This document shows positions 29,629-40,231 of a DNA stretch of 64,000 nucleotides, piece after piece (position 1 is the first letter of the stretch; each line of letters begins with the position of its first letter). The notes beneath the pieces are model-generated. The model saw only the letters and a program-made list of their open reading frames with translations, had not been told where the DNA came from and made no database searches. The translations under genes and the position numbers were made by a program. Source of the DNA: Stratiolaelaps scimitus. Taxonomy: Eukaryota; Arthropoda; Arachnida; Mesostigmata; Laelapidae. Location: NCBI GenBank assembly GCA_019614645.1, contig JABWDB010000004.1, forward strand, positions 15,562,001 through 15,626,000. Reading direction: 5' to 3'.

Positions 29629-29661
29629 TCAGATGTTATATAGTGACCGAAATGAAACATT

Positions 29662-31296
29662 CTACGTCTGAAGCTTCTTCACGGTCTCGTACCATTCCTC
29701 GAACCGATTGTACTGCTTGGCGAAGAACTCGCCGTATTTGCGAGCTAACTTCGTGTCAGCAATGTGAATCATGTCCTTGTCAATGAAGAAGTCCATGTCT
29801 GAGCCAGTCTGAAATTCGCCGTCGAGTGAACCGCCTCCAGTACAGACTACGTTGCTCATCAAATGCTTGAAGCACATGAGCTGTCGATGCGAGTGCTTCA
29901 GCAGATCCTGCTCCGACCAAGCCTTCCCCTCTTCAATGAGAGACAGAGGTGGCGACACGAACTTTGTCAATTTCTCAACCGGCATCGTTGTGTACAGCTT
30001 GAGGAAGCTACGAATGTTGGGGATGTTCATCTGAGCGAGAACTTCACCCCGGAACGCCCGCCACTGCTGTTGCTGGGGCTGTGCGCTCAGCGCCTCAATC
30101 TCCTCGGGCTCCAACGTCTGAATATCATACGTGAAGGGGCTGACCGGGCTGAGGAAGCGTGGGCAGCCTGCGCAGAATTGCCGCTCGAACGTGTCCAAGT
30201 CACCTTGCGACATCTTCATCATATTCTCGCTGTGCTTCAACTTGAGCTGCTGTAGCACCGACTCGTCCATGCGCTGCGGGTGGAGTACCATACAGATGGA
30301 GAGGAGGGCGTACATCTTCTCCATCTGATTGTTCATCTGGCGCAGCTGATAGTTGCGTGAGGATTGGAACGATGTCTTCGTGCGGCCAATGTAGACGAGA
30401 ACATCGCTGAACGTACGGATCGCGTCCTCGTAGCGACGCATCATCATGTATGCGAAGCCGACATAATAGTAGGTGGATACTTGGCATGCCGGCACTCGGG
30501 ACAGACCCTTGCGGTTGAGCTCAAGGTGCTGAAGCACCTTGATCGCTTGATAGTAGTCGCCGAGCTGCGAGTGCAGACGAAGCAGGGCGATGAGAGAGAA
30601 ATAGCCAAGCATCTTGTAGAGAGGACGCGAGCCGTACTCGCCAGCAACGTCGTCCGGATTGCCGCCCTTCGAGAACACTTCCAGCTGCTGGTTGATGTTC
30701 GATTTCTGCACGAGCGAGTGAAGAACATTGAGCACGGAGTGGACGTTCCACATTTTCGGATTAGTCTGGCACAGGGTCATCTCATCCTCCGTCATCTTGT
30801 GGATGTTATACAGGAAGGTCGAGAACGATTGGAACTGATAGACGAAGTCGTCCATGATCTCCCACAGCCACTGGTTAGGCAGGTCGAGCGGCACCGGGCC
30901 CTGTGACGACAGGATGTAGTTGAACAGATTCACGTAGTTATAGTAACTGCTGAATCGGTCATCGAGTGTCACCTCGTTGGAGGCGTTCGCCGTCGCGTAG
31001 ATCTGCCGATAGTACAGCTCCTTGTAGATGATGACGACGAGTTCATCGTCGGCCAGAATCTCGACGATCTCGGGTGCGTTGGGTGGCGGCAGCTTGTTGT
31101 CGTACTGGTCCATCAAGTTCACGAGGGACCTCTCGTAGATGTTCTGCATCTCGGCGAGGTTACCATCGCGGATAGCTTGGCCAAGATAGAGCAGATTCAG
31201 GTGCATGGCCTCACTCATCACGTACTTGTGAGGCTCGAGCTGGTATAGACCGTCATCTTCGTCATAGTACTCCTCTTCGTATTGATCGTTCTCCAT
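29662..31296 (-). CDS. EIF3L: eukaryotic translation initiation factor 3 subunit L
   Basis: eIF3L is a PCI-domain subunit of the eIF3 complex, which binds the 40S ribosomal subunit and recruits mRNA and initiator tRNA. One uninterrupted exon encodes 544 residues (human 564). An acidic, tyrosine-rich N-terminus is followed by the conserved LYKELYYRQIYA, NLFNYILSSQGP, LPNQWLWEIMDDF, KMWNVHSVLNVLHSLV, GEYGSRPLYKMLGYFSL, STYYYVGFAYMMMRRYEDAI and the PCI region with RSFLKLYTTMPVEKL and FFIDKDMIHIADTK. Codon use is GC-rich against the surrounding AT-rich DNA. The ATG lies directly after TTTGTTTCAG, a good splice acceptor, so the start is at the beginning of an exon and a 5' UTR exon lies upstream. 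An alternative upstream coding exon cannot be excluded. Confidence 0.96.
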   Translation of the reverse strand: MENDQYEEEYYDEDDGLYQLEPHKYVMSEAMHLNLLYLGQAIRDGNLAEMQNIYERSLVNLMDQYDNKLPPPNAPEIVEILADDELVVIIYKELYYRQIYATANASNEVTLDDRFSSYYNYVNLFNYILSSQGPVPLDLPNQWLWEIMDDFVYQFQSFSTFLYNIHKMTEDEMTLCQTNPKMWNVHSVLNVLHSLVQKSNINQQLEVFSKGGNPDDVAGEYGSRPLYKMLGYFSLIALLRLHSQLGDYYQAIKVLQHLELNRKGLSRVPACQVSTYYYVGFAYMMMRRYEDAIRTFSDVLVYIGRTKTSFQSSRNYQLRQMNNQMEKMYALLSICMVLHPQRMDESVLQQLKLKHSENMMKMSQGDLDTFERQFCAGCPRFLSPVSPFTYDIQTLEPEEIEALSAQPQQQQWRAFRGEVLAQMNIPNIRSFLKLYTTMPVEKLTKFVSPPLSLIEEGKAWSEQDLLKHSHRQLMCFKHLMSNVVCTGGGSLDGEFQTGSDMDFFIDKDMIHIADTKLARKYGEFFAKQYNRFEEWYETVKKLQT

Positions 31297-32353
31297 CTGA
31301 AACAAAGCAAATTAATCAGTTGTGCATTGTGCGTTTGGATATTGAGATATACGTTATATTTTGACACTGTACACATCTCTCACATTGCAGCTCAATAGTC
31401 TCGCTCAAGAGTATTGAGCCATTTGACAGGCTAACGCGAACAGCGGTGCGACCTACACGAACAGTAGCTGGGTTTAGTGAGTAATTCACAACCCGTGAAA
31501 AAGGATGTTGATTTTGTCAGGTGGCCCAGCACGCTCAATTGCCATACGCAAAGTATACACGAAGGGTTGCTCGTATGTCCTCTTGGGGTTTTTCTATCTG
31601 CTTGAGCGTATTTGACAACATGAATATGGGTCTAAGCTCATACCGTATGGTTTCACTCACGACTGGATATTCACACGAATCGTATTCGGGAGTCTTAGCG
31701 AGCGCAGCCCTACACAAAAAAAAGGTAGCAAATCTTCCCTTTACGTAAAGTCGGCATCCAAATATGAAAAATAAACATGTAAGAACCAGCATTCGTGCTG
31801 GGTTGGCAGAATTTGGTGCGGTCTGTTAGGGACGACGCATGGTCGAGGCTGCAAAGACTGAAACACACACCGTGACGCTGAGCTAGCTGGACCAACGGAA
31901 ATGATGGACGGGGTGCCGCAGCTCCTTAAAGTGAATCCTGCTTCGGCTAGAGATCGAATACACGAATTAGTTAGCTACAACGAACCTTGCTTTATGCGAT
32001 TAGGGCTCACTAAGATTCGATAGCGTTTGTAGAAACTGTCGATTTATTAGCCGTCACCACAGCACACCACACGTTCGCCGGAATTCGACCACAATGTGCC
32101 GCCTAACGCTATTCACATGTCCACCGAGGTATTTTTCCATCTTAATTTTCCCATTCGCGATCTTCGTATACTACAAGGAAAAGGACATGCTCGCGTTATG
32201 TGAGATCCAATGGTACGTTTAGCCTATACTAGTCGCGCGTTATGGCAAAATGAATATGTGGCAAACTCCGCGGGACAGTGCATTAGCCATTCGGCAACAT
32301 CGGTCTGATGGCGTAGTGTGAACTCCCAAAGACGAGTCCGATCGCAGATCAAA
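31297..32353. other. divergent intergenic region, eIF3L / zinc-finger gene
   Basis: About 1 kb between two divergent starts must hold both promoters and the presumed eIF3L 5' UTR exon. I see no coding sequence or clear repeat in it. Confidence 0.45.
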
Positions 32354-35300
32354 ATGTCCTTCGGAAGTCGATATTCCGATGGGAAAAGCGTTGAGATGGA
32401 ATCAGGCGACGAAGATTTGACAGATGACATCGAAACAGTTCAGGTCACATCATGCGGAGTATCGTGCGAATTCTGCGGCAAGGTACGCCAGAGTCATTTA
32501 ACGTGCGACGGTGCCCATATTGACAACAATCGCAGCAATGGCTAGGGACTACGCTGCTCTGTGGCCTGTGGCGGGCGCTTTCAAATTTCAGCAGCATAAA
32601 CGGGATCTGCTGACTTCACAGTGGGGAACCGTTTAAATTGACAGCCTGAGATAATAGTCAACGTGTTGGCTTCCTGATTTCGTTATGCATCGAATGTCCA
32701 CCTCCCTTCAGATATGAATTTATGGACGAGCTGGTTTATTGTGTTACCACGCCGTAACTAAAGTTTAGTCAACGACTAAGAAAACTCGAGCGATTATTGA
32801 CGTAAACTTGAAGTTAAAATTAGCTATGCGGTTCATGTATTTGTGTTTTTTTTCTCAATATCACAGCTTGGCCATTGCTTCTGGCGCTCACTATTTTAGT
32901 ACAGACGAAGTATTAATGTCTTATGCGTATGTGTATATATATATATATATGCACAATAAAACACTACTTTATTGTCAGCCAAGGCAGGCAAGAGAAAATA
33001 TAATGTATTCATATAGATTGTAGCATTAAAATATTACTCGGTTAACAATAATTTACAATCGCGCACAGTTCAAGGGGACAAGAGAAAGATTTCCAAAAGA
33101 ATCAACGATACGAAATATACGCAATCTATCCTGGTTGTCTCTTCAGGTAGTCCAGACGAAAAATGGCCTCATCAAGCATAAGAAACGATTTCATCCTGAA
33201 GAACGAATGAGGGCGTTCAAGTTCACCTGCAGTGAAGGTTGTGATGTGGCTTTTTCAAGTCTCACCTTTTTAAGGGGGCATTACAATGATCACCACGGAC
33301 TCGAAGCCAATATGTACGTAAACCTAGTAATTATTTAGCATCTACTTCTATCAGGCAAATAACTCGTATGAGGGACAGTTATGCAGGGAGAAACAAGGAA
33401 ATTGAAGCAGGTTTGATACGGGATGACAGGTTTCCAATATGCATGTTCTGCATCCTGGTTCCTCGATTGCATCACTGTACAAATTGTCAGTTTGCTAGAT
33501 TAGGCACGTTGAGTTTTATAAATACATCCTTTTGATTCTACTGCTGATATCGACTATTTTTCAGGGTGAAGGCACAATTTCAGTCTTGGGATGAATTTTA
33601 CGGATATAAAGAGAACGAGGAGCAGGAAACGCACTCAAGACTTGTCGTCAAAGACAGGCGTTCAGCCGGCCAGAGGGGCCGCATTCGAATCACCTACTGC
33701 TGTCACAGGTAATGAATGGGGCCTTTTTTCCTAAAGAGGAACCTTATATTAATATGTAGCCTTGACTCACGTATGGTCATACGTTATATATATAAATATA
33801 TATATACTCTATATAATTTTCATTATCATTGAATATATACGCAGATCTGGCGAGGAACCTGTGACAGGTAAACGCCGCCGTACGCGATCACGGTCTGGCC
33901 TCAGGGAAGGCGTTATTTGCACGGCTGCCATGAAAGTTTACGTCCTCCCGGATGGAAAGGTTGACATGACGTACTTCCCTGAACACTGGGGCCATACCGG
34001 TGAAATTCGACTATTCCTCAGTAAGGAGCAACGACAAGAAATCGCTCGAAGGCTTGGTACTGGAACTGACCCTGGTGACATCGTTCAGGAGTACGCACGC
34101 AGCGACAACCCCCGCCTTCGTGCCGTCGATCGACACACAGTGTACAGAGTAAGCCATTGACGGCAAAGCGGCATGACATGATCTCGTTTTGGATAACTGG
34201 GCCGTTGCATTGACACTGCTACTGATTGTGCAGATGTACATATAGACACAGTTGGCTATTTCGCACACGTGAGAAATACGGTTTATTAATGGTAATAATG
34301 AGTCAGAGTTAAGGACGACAGAGTTACAGTTAGAGGCCTAAAAGGATTAAGAGCTACTGGAAGAAAAACGGGGGATTGCGTTTATTTATGAATTGAACTG
34401 TTTTATCCTATATGAACTTGTTACTTTTTGCAGGTTGCTCGAGATTTCGGGATCGCATGGGTTTGGGGTCGACAAGGCCAGAGGTTACCCCAAGACCAGG
34501 GTGAAATACGAACGGTTCCTTCAATGAGAACACGCCGGTGTAGGGCGAATCCTGAGCAAGAGGTTGACACCATCGCGGAGGAAGAGGTCGTGCAAAGTGA
34601 GCAGACTCTCGATGACGACACGACAATGCCAGAGTATGTGAATTTGTGGCTCAATACGTTACAAACAGTGCATTCTTCAAATATGATGAATTTATCTATT
34701 TTGTAGTTTGCAATTCGCCGTGACAATTGTCTTCGTCCACCATTTTATCGTGGTTAACACCATTAATCAATTAACTTATTATTTTTTCCCGAGCTTACAG
34801 GGCGAATCAAATAGCTTTAATATAAAACTTCCTAGACGACTCGTATATCGAACTTTGTTTTTGAACATCCTTATTAATGCCATCTATGTTATTCTTCTGT
34901 CTGCAGGGCAGATCACGACGAAGCTGTTCGTCTTCAGCAGCGCGCCTTCGAGTGTTTATCAAGACTGAGCTCGAAACTAATGGCAGGCGCTATCAAGTTT
35001 AGCGAGGACGATGTCACCACCCTGGAAGGTATCGAAGAGCGATTAGAACAACGCGAGCAGCTGGCACCGATTGATGGTGGCGCCCCACAGGAGGGGACCA
35101 CTTGCATCTTAATTCTTGATCCGCAAGACAACGTACGAAACCCATTCTATGTACGATAGCAATAGAGAACATGATTATGCCGCTTATCACACCTATTCAT
35201 CATGGGGATTCTAGGGGGAGCAACAGGTTCAGCTACGTCTGGCTGCCATAGCAACCAGGCATAGCTGGACACCGAGCTATGAGAGTTATTGTCGAGGGGC

Positions 35301-35566
35301 GATAACGATCAAGTGGATATGCATAGCACGTCATGGCCCTAAGGAAAGTGTACCGCCATCCTAAAGTCTTCTTGTTCGTAGTATAATTTGCTCTGTTTAT
35401 TTTCATTGTCATCTTACAGCAAGGCGTTGAGCTACCAGGTGTATGTACGGAACCGCCGAAAGACCTGAACGTATCAATTATCAGCTGCGAGCCACCGGCG
35501 TCAAGGTGTTCACCATCATTTGCTAAGAATCAGCAGAATTTTTCAGTAAATCTTCGATATAGATAG
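32354..35566 (+). CDS. C2H2 and FAR1/WRKY-GCM1-like zinc-finger protein, MULE-related
   Basis: Exons in frame are 32354-32482, 33147-33313, 33565-33708, 33845-34148, 34434-34633 and 34907-35159, ending at TAG (398 residues). Alternatively a donor at 35133 joins a last exon 35420-35566 (438 residues), favoured by AATAAA at 35636. The protein has an acidic N-terminus, a C2H2 finger split by intron 1 (C38, C41, H54, H59), a second finger (C71, C75, H88, H92), then an FQSWDEFYGYKEN block, YCCHRSG (about 142-149), a basic KRRRTRSRS patch, C172 in ICTAAMKVYV, and H194/H197 in EHWGH. That C..C..H..H layout is the zinc fold at the front of MULE-type transposases and of a large uncharacterised arthropod family. 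No DDE transposase domain follows. It is probably a nuclear DNA-binding protein; target and role are unknown. Confidence 0.75.
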
Positions 35567-35635
35567 AAAAACGGAACTTTTCACTATCAATTGTTGCCTT
35601 TGTAAACTGCATATGTATATGTATGAAGCAAGACT

Positions 35636-35641
35636 AATAAA
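35636..35641 (+). promoter_or_regulatory. polyadenylation signal of the zinc-finger gene
   Basis: AATAAA lies 70 bases after the stop of the longer isoform (35566) and 477 bases after the stop of the shorter one (35159). The spacing supports use of the last exon. Confidence 0.5.
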
Positions 35642-35804
35642 TTCACTATGGCTCATAAAAACATCCCGACTTTTCTACGGCGATTAACGATCTTTTCTAT
35701 GATTAACCTTGCCAAACATCCTGAAACCCTCTATGGAGAGCTGGAACAATTTCAGAGGACGACGCCTTTCGAGGCGACTGGATCATATCCCTAGCAACAA
35801 TCTA

Positions 35805-35992
35805 ATGTTTTCTGGCAGACTCTCAGCCCATATTTAATATCCACGGTAATACTTGTGCATACCTTGCTTAGCAAGATGGACCCTTAAATGCAAGTGTGCA
35901 ACGGTGAGGATCGAACCCGTGCACCTACGTCTCTCCTCCGGTTCCAAGGCACACACAAATTGCACCACGCCACCGGGGTCGATCCTCGTAGC
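35805..35992 (-). mobile_element. tRNA-derived SINE, family 1 (best-preserved copy)
   Basis: Read on the minus strand from 35992, the head contains GGTGGCGTGGTGCAATTTG (box A-like, including TGGCGTGG) and, about 50 bases on, CGGGTTCGATCCTC (box B). The body follows with CACCGTTGCACACTTGCA, AAGGGTCCATCTTGC and ends GGGCTGAGAGTCTGCCAGAA. The order of blocks matches the copies at 23948-24095 and 28487-28575. The tRNA-like head indicates an internal RNA polymerase III promoter. Confidence 0.75.
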
Positions 35993-36199
35993 ACGTTGTA
36001 GCTTTACATTGAAATATAATGAATTTTTTAACCAACTTCTATCGGATTTTGCTACACGCTTGCCACGATCTAATATTTTGACACCTTGATTTCAAGTTGA
36101 TACGATATTTACTACATCCATTCTACCCAAACGAACACCTACTATGCAATGGAATTGTCAGAGGCAAATATAAGCAAAATTATGTGGCATTTATTTCGA

Positions 36200-36229
36200 T
36201 TATATATATATATATATATATATATATAA
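36200..36229. repeat. (TA)n microsatellite
   Basis: About 30 bases of TA dinucleotide between the zinc-finger gene and CNPPD1. Confidence 0.85.
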
Positions 36230-37131
36230 TGTTTTAATATATTTCGCACATCAAACAAACCACCTTGTACCGCAAACATCAACCTCCTTGTATCGGCAAA
36301 ATCGGGTGAACGATCTTCTCCTTTTCTCATAATGATTATTATTATTATCAACATCAGCATTTATATTTGTATATTATCACTATTTTCGCTTTCTATACTT
36401 TATTCCCGGAATTAGAATCATCATTAATATTATTATTATTATCGGCTGCAATAGCAAATACCCGTGCATAATGTTCTCGTATTTAAGTACATGTTTTTAT
36501 ACTTGAACAAACTCGCTTGACATCACCACACGCACATTAACATTCGTCACCAACGGGATATCCCTGTATTAACATAAATATCGTGTTCGTCCTCTTTCCT
36601 CTGTCGCCGAATTGGTGACATGGGCGTTACTGTTATTTCTTGTTTTGGGCTTTATTATATACGTGTTTTTTTTGTCGTTATCCATGTCTCTTTTGGCATA
36701 CCCGTTTCTGTACGAGGCCGAGCGTCCGTGTAAACACGAGGGGTTAGTAGACATCAGACGCTAAGTCAGCAGGAAGTCTCGATTATCATCGTCGAGCCTG
36801 TTGGGCAGAGAAACTTGGCAATCGGTGACGAGCAATCGCAGCGGTTTTTTTTTTCGCTGTATCTCTATGTGTGTGTGTGTGTGTGTTTTGGAAGATCAGT
36901 CGCAGCCTTCCCAGAGCGAAATGTTGAGAGAAAATAGTTTCTTTTTTTGTCCTCGGAAGATCCTGTACTGGCCAGCATTTTTCGCCGTGTCATCACATAT
37001 GTCGACGTCACAGTTCGGTTGACGAAAGGACGGGGAGACGGTCGTCGTTCGCGGCTCGCCAACAATGAATATTATTATTGGGAAGTATTATTAATATCAT
37101 AATAATTATCATCATGATCTTTTGAGTGATA

Positions 37132-40100
37132 TTATGCGAACACAATATCTCTCGAGAACGTCACGGCATCGTGAGGCCGCGTGGAGCCTTCCATAAGTTG
37201 GGTAGACATCTTGACCTGCTTCAGGAGCTCCCAGAACCGAATGTCGAGTATGGTCATTTCGGTAGGTCTCGCCGCAAGTGTACCAGGCAGGTGCAAACCA
37301 TCTGAAACGGAAGCGACTAGTGATGATCGACCACTCGAACCATACGAAGCGCATTCTATATAATGTAAGATTATACCAGTGTCGTTAGCATCGCAACGAA
37401 CAATGCAACTAATTTTGTGTGACATACTAAAAAGCAGCAGAAACAGTTGACTCCAAGCCACCGCCGGTGTCGTCACCGTTTGCCTAAGTGAAATCTTCAC
37501 TTTTGTACCAAGTACGAAATAACACAGAATCTCCGCCCTCAATCGTATATCGGTTATCATAGAACATCCAAAAACTATTCTCACATGGCGACGCATGAAA
37601 CTTTGACGAGTCATCAACACATAAACACCCCGAGAAGACACTCACCAGTTAGAAGACATCTCACGGGATTTTGTAGGCAGCACATGGTGTTGTTGGCAGC
37701 TGCATGCGTATCGACGGCCTGCTGCTGCTGTGACCGCCACGGCTGCTGTTCCGTTTCGTTCGAGTTGTGGTTCGTACCACCGACGAGCAGAGGCGTCGCC
37801 ATTTCACCGCGCAGAACGCTCTGCAGCTCCTTCTGATGCTCAAGAAGGAGTCCAGAGTACGCAGGAACGGACAGTACGGGCGTTAGAGCGGTCGTCGAGC
37901 ACGCGGCGAGAACGCGCTGCTGTCCGTTGAGTGCAGCCCGAACAGCGGCCCTAGCGGTGCAGTTGATAGTGTCGGTACGAGGCGTAGAATCGGTGGCGGT
38001 TCGTGGAACAACGGTGGGCGGCTTGGCCACGAGCGAAACCAACTGAACGGCTGTCATCGAAGCGGCAACGGTAAGCAGGCACGCACAGTAGCCAACCAAC
38101 GAGACTGTGGCAACCTGAAAGTAATCTCACGTTGTTAATACGAATAGGTTGAGTACGCTGACATCTCGACGGCTGGAATAGCCAATATGCTCAGCGATAT
38201 CATGTCTGGTATTGTCCATCGGACTGATCGTGTGTACGACGACATACTATTAGACGATACAAACAGCTGAAACGTCGACATTGCCTCGAGTTCCGCTGTG
38301 TATCCAGTTCCACTGTATCACTGCTTAATATGCGAATATGATGCTGCTTGGTGCGAATCTGCTTCTTGTTTTTGAAATCATCATACCTTTAGGACATAGT
38401 CGCAGAGAATATTATAGATGGCGGCAAGGGTGCGCGGATTACTAGCAAGAACTTGCAATTCGGTGTACGTAGCACTGCTGATTGGCGATGGGAACATATT
38501 CGACATTGGCGTGTACCGTTGTCGCTTGGCTAGTTCCCGGAGGGCGATTCTTCGCTCGATATCACCTAACACGGTGCCGTATTCCGCTGGACGAACCTTT
38601 AATTGATCAATCGGCAGTCCCCGTATTAACATAGCAATAAAAAAATGAATAAAACGAAGATCAAAAGCATTGAAGATCGAAATGTTATAATGTTGACCAC
38701 AGGTGGCGGGTGGCACGAAACGCTTTTGACACGACGCGAAAAGTAAGGGAAACCTTATAAGAGAGTGACATATAAGAGAGCTTCAGCATTGTAAAATTGC
38801 AGCTCCTTTAATAAACCAATAAAACCTTAACCTCAACCTTAACCAATCTTGAACCCTATATCACACTACTTTCCAATACAAAGAAAATTACATTTGGAAT
38901 GTAATAAATTCACGGTATTATCTACTACAAATGTGAGTACAACCCTTAACTTGACCAAGTCAAGTTTTTTTCAAGAAGTTTTGCGACCGAGTCTCTTCTA
39001 GGTCAGCGAAGACAGGCCCGGGGAAGACGAGGGCTCCGGTGCAAAGAACCCCTCTATTACTGCCTTCCGAAATAGGTAACCCACAGCTAAAGAGGGCTGG
39101 TAAAGGCGAGACCTAGACTCTTACCGGAACCCCAATTTCCTTAAGCCTCGTGTGGAAGAGATAACAACGTTGTACGTAGGGGTAAGAGAATCGCCATTTA
39201 ATTGTTCCCGCTTAGACCTTGCCGGTTATTAGAGCCAAGAATCTGATAGAGATAATGGTAAGCTAACGCCACCGAGCGCTGCTGGACCAACCCCTGTAGA
39301 TCGCCGAGATGAACGAAATATCGGTTTCGCTTCCATTTCTGGCTACCCTAAACATGTAAAATATCTTCATAATTCTCTCAACATTCGGGAGTGCCGCTGG
39401 GACGTCCGACTGGACCGCCGACGAACAAATGTGGGATAGACGAGAGGTATCGTCGGCGTACTCAACCGTTTTACAGGAGCCGACTTCCTGAGGATATCCT
39501 CAGAAAAATGAAGCTAATGGTACTCACAAATAGGTTCCAGTTGATTGCTCCAAGGAAGCGTCTCTCTTCCCGGTTGAGTGCGGCCACCTCAAGGTCAGCG
39601 GCTTTGGCCCATATATTGTTGTAGACTTCGTCGTCAACGCCGTCATCATAGAGAAACTTCGAGGCGACCATCATCGAGACGAGAAACAGGTCGCAGGGGT
39701 TAGTCTGGGCGAGATACTGCGGGTTGGAGGTGCGAAGTCGGTCTGCGTACACCATTGCCAGGACAACGGACGCCGGAGTAACACATGCATTCCTAAGAAA
39801 TGATCACATGGTCATCGTTATTGTTATCATTATATATGTAATAATCATATAGAGCATACGAAATTGCCCCAATTTAAGACAACTAACGATCAATGTGCGT
39901 TGTTAATCTGTTCGGCGTTCAGCGAAACAGTTTGTACTTTTCTAATCGTTTCTTGCTCTATCTCAGGCCGAAACTTCGATCCTGCCTCTATCAACCCAGC
40001 CTACGATCGTGTCACGTGGAACGCAAATCGACGCCCCAGTTACCTCATAACTCGTGACGCGTAATCCATGTCGAGATAACGCAGCTCGTCGGGTGGGGGA

Positions 40101-40231
40101 AGCGATCTTACGAAGAACTCGAGTGCGAGCGACGTAAGTGCCAACGACGGCCGCTCCGAATACCAGGGAAGTTCGCCGTAGTAAAACGTCCTACGGAACC
40201 GTTCCGCCTGTTCGTCGTGCTCATCGAACAA
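37132..40231 (-). CDS. CNPPD1: cyclin Pas1/PHO80 domain-containing protein 1 (5' exon missing)
   Basis: CNPPD1 is a conserved animal protein with a cyclin box related to PHO80-type cyclins and a membrane segment; its partner kinase is not established. Five exons join in frame: 40231-40044, 39792-39528, 38596-38387, 38114-37646 and 37301-37132, giving 433 residues without the initiator (human about 410). Family blocks are RRTFYYGELPW, ACVTPASVVLAMVYADRLR, CDLFLVSMMVASKFLYDDG, FLGAINWNLF, TYTELQVLASNPRTLA and a hydrophobic VATVSLVGYCACLLTVAASM segment, then a glutamine-rich tail. The 40231 exon begins at a CATTTCAG acceptor with TTG, so the first coding exon lies further upstream and was not found. 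The GC-rich island at 42.5-43.2 kb may hold it. Confidence 0.9.
38766..38823 (+). mobile_element. SINE family 2, 3' fragment
   Basis: The 58 bases from TGACATATAAGAGAGCTT to AATAAACCAATAAA match the minus strand of 22939-22882 at all but about five positions. An A/C-rich tail (AACCTTAACCTC-like units) follows. The tRNA-like head is absent or unrecognisable. It lies in the CNPPD1 intron between 38597 and 39527. Confidence 0.7.

Larger units (their letters stand above)
27256..29661. other. convergent intergenic region, RPP30 / eIF3L
   Basis: It contains the RPP30 polyadenylation signal (27576-27581), a GA run (28236-28251), a 10-bp perfect stem TCTCCCCGAC/GTCGGGGAGA (28450-28459 with 28484-28493), a truncated SINE with target duplications (28487-28575) and the eIF3L polyadenylation signals (29613-29628). 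Minus-strand 28980-29133 reads as protein-like sequence interrupted by stops and may be a decayed coding or transposon fragment. No intact gene was found. Confidence 0.45.
35567..37131. other. convergent intergenic region, zinc-finger gene / CNPPD1
   Basis: The stretch contains a nearly complete SINE (35805-35992), a (TA)n tract (36200-36229), short ATT and TG microsatellites (for example about 36870-36886) and a minus-strand AATAAA at 36656-36651 that may serve CNPPD1. No further gene was recognised. Confidence 0.5.
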
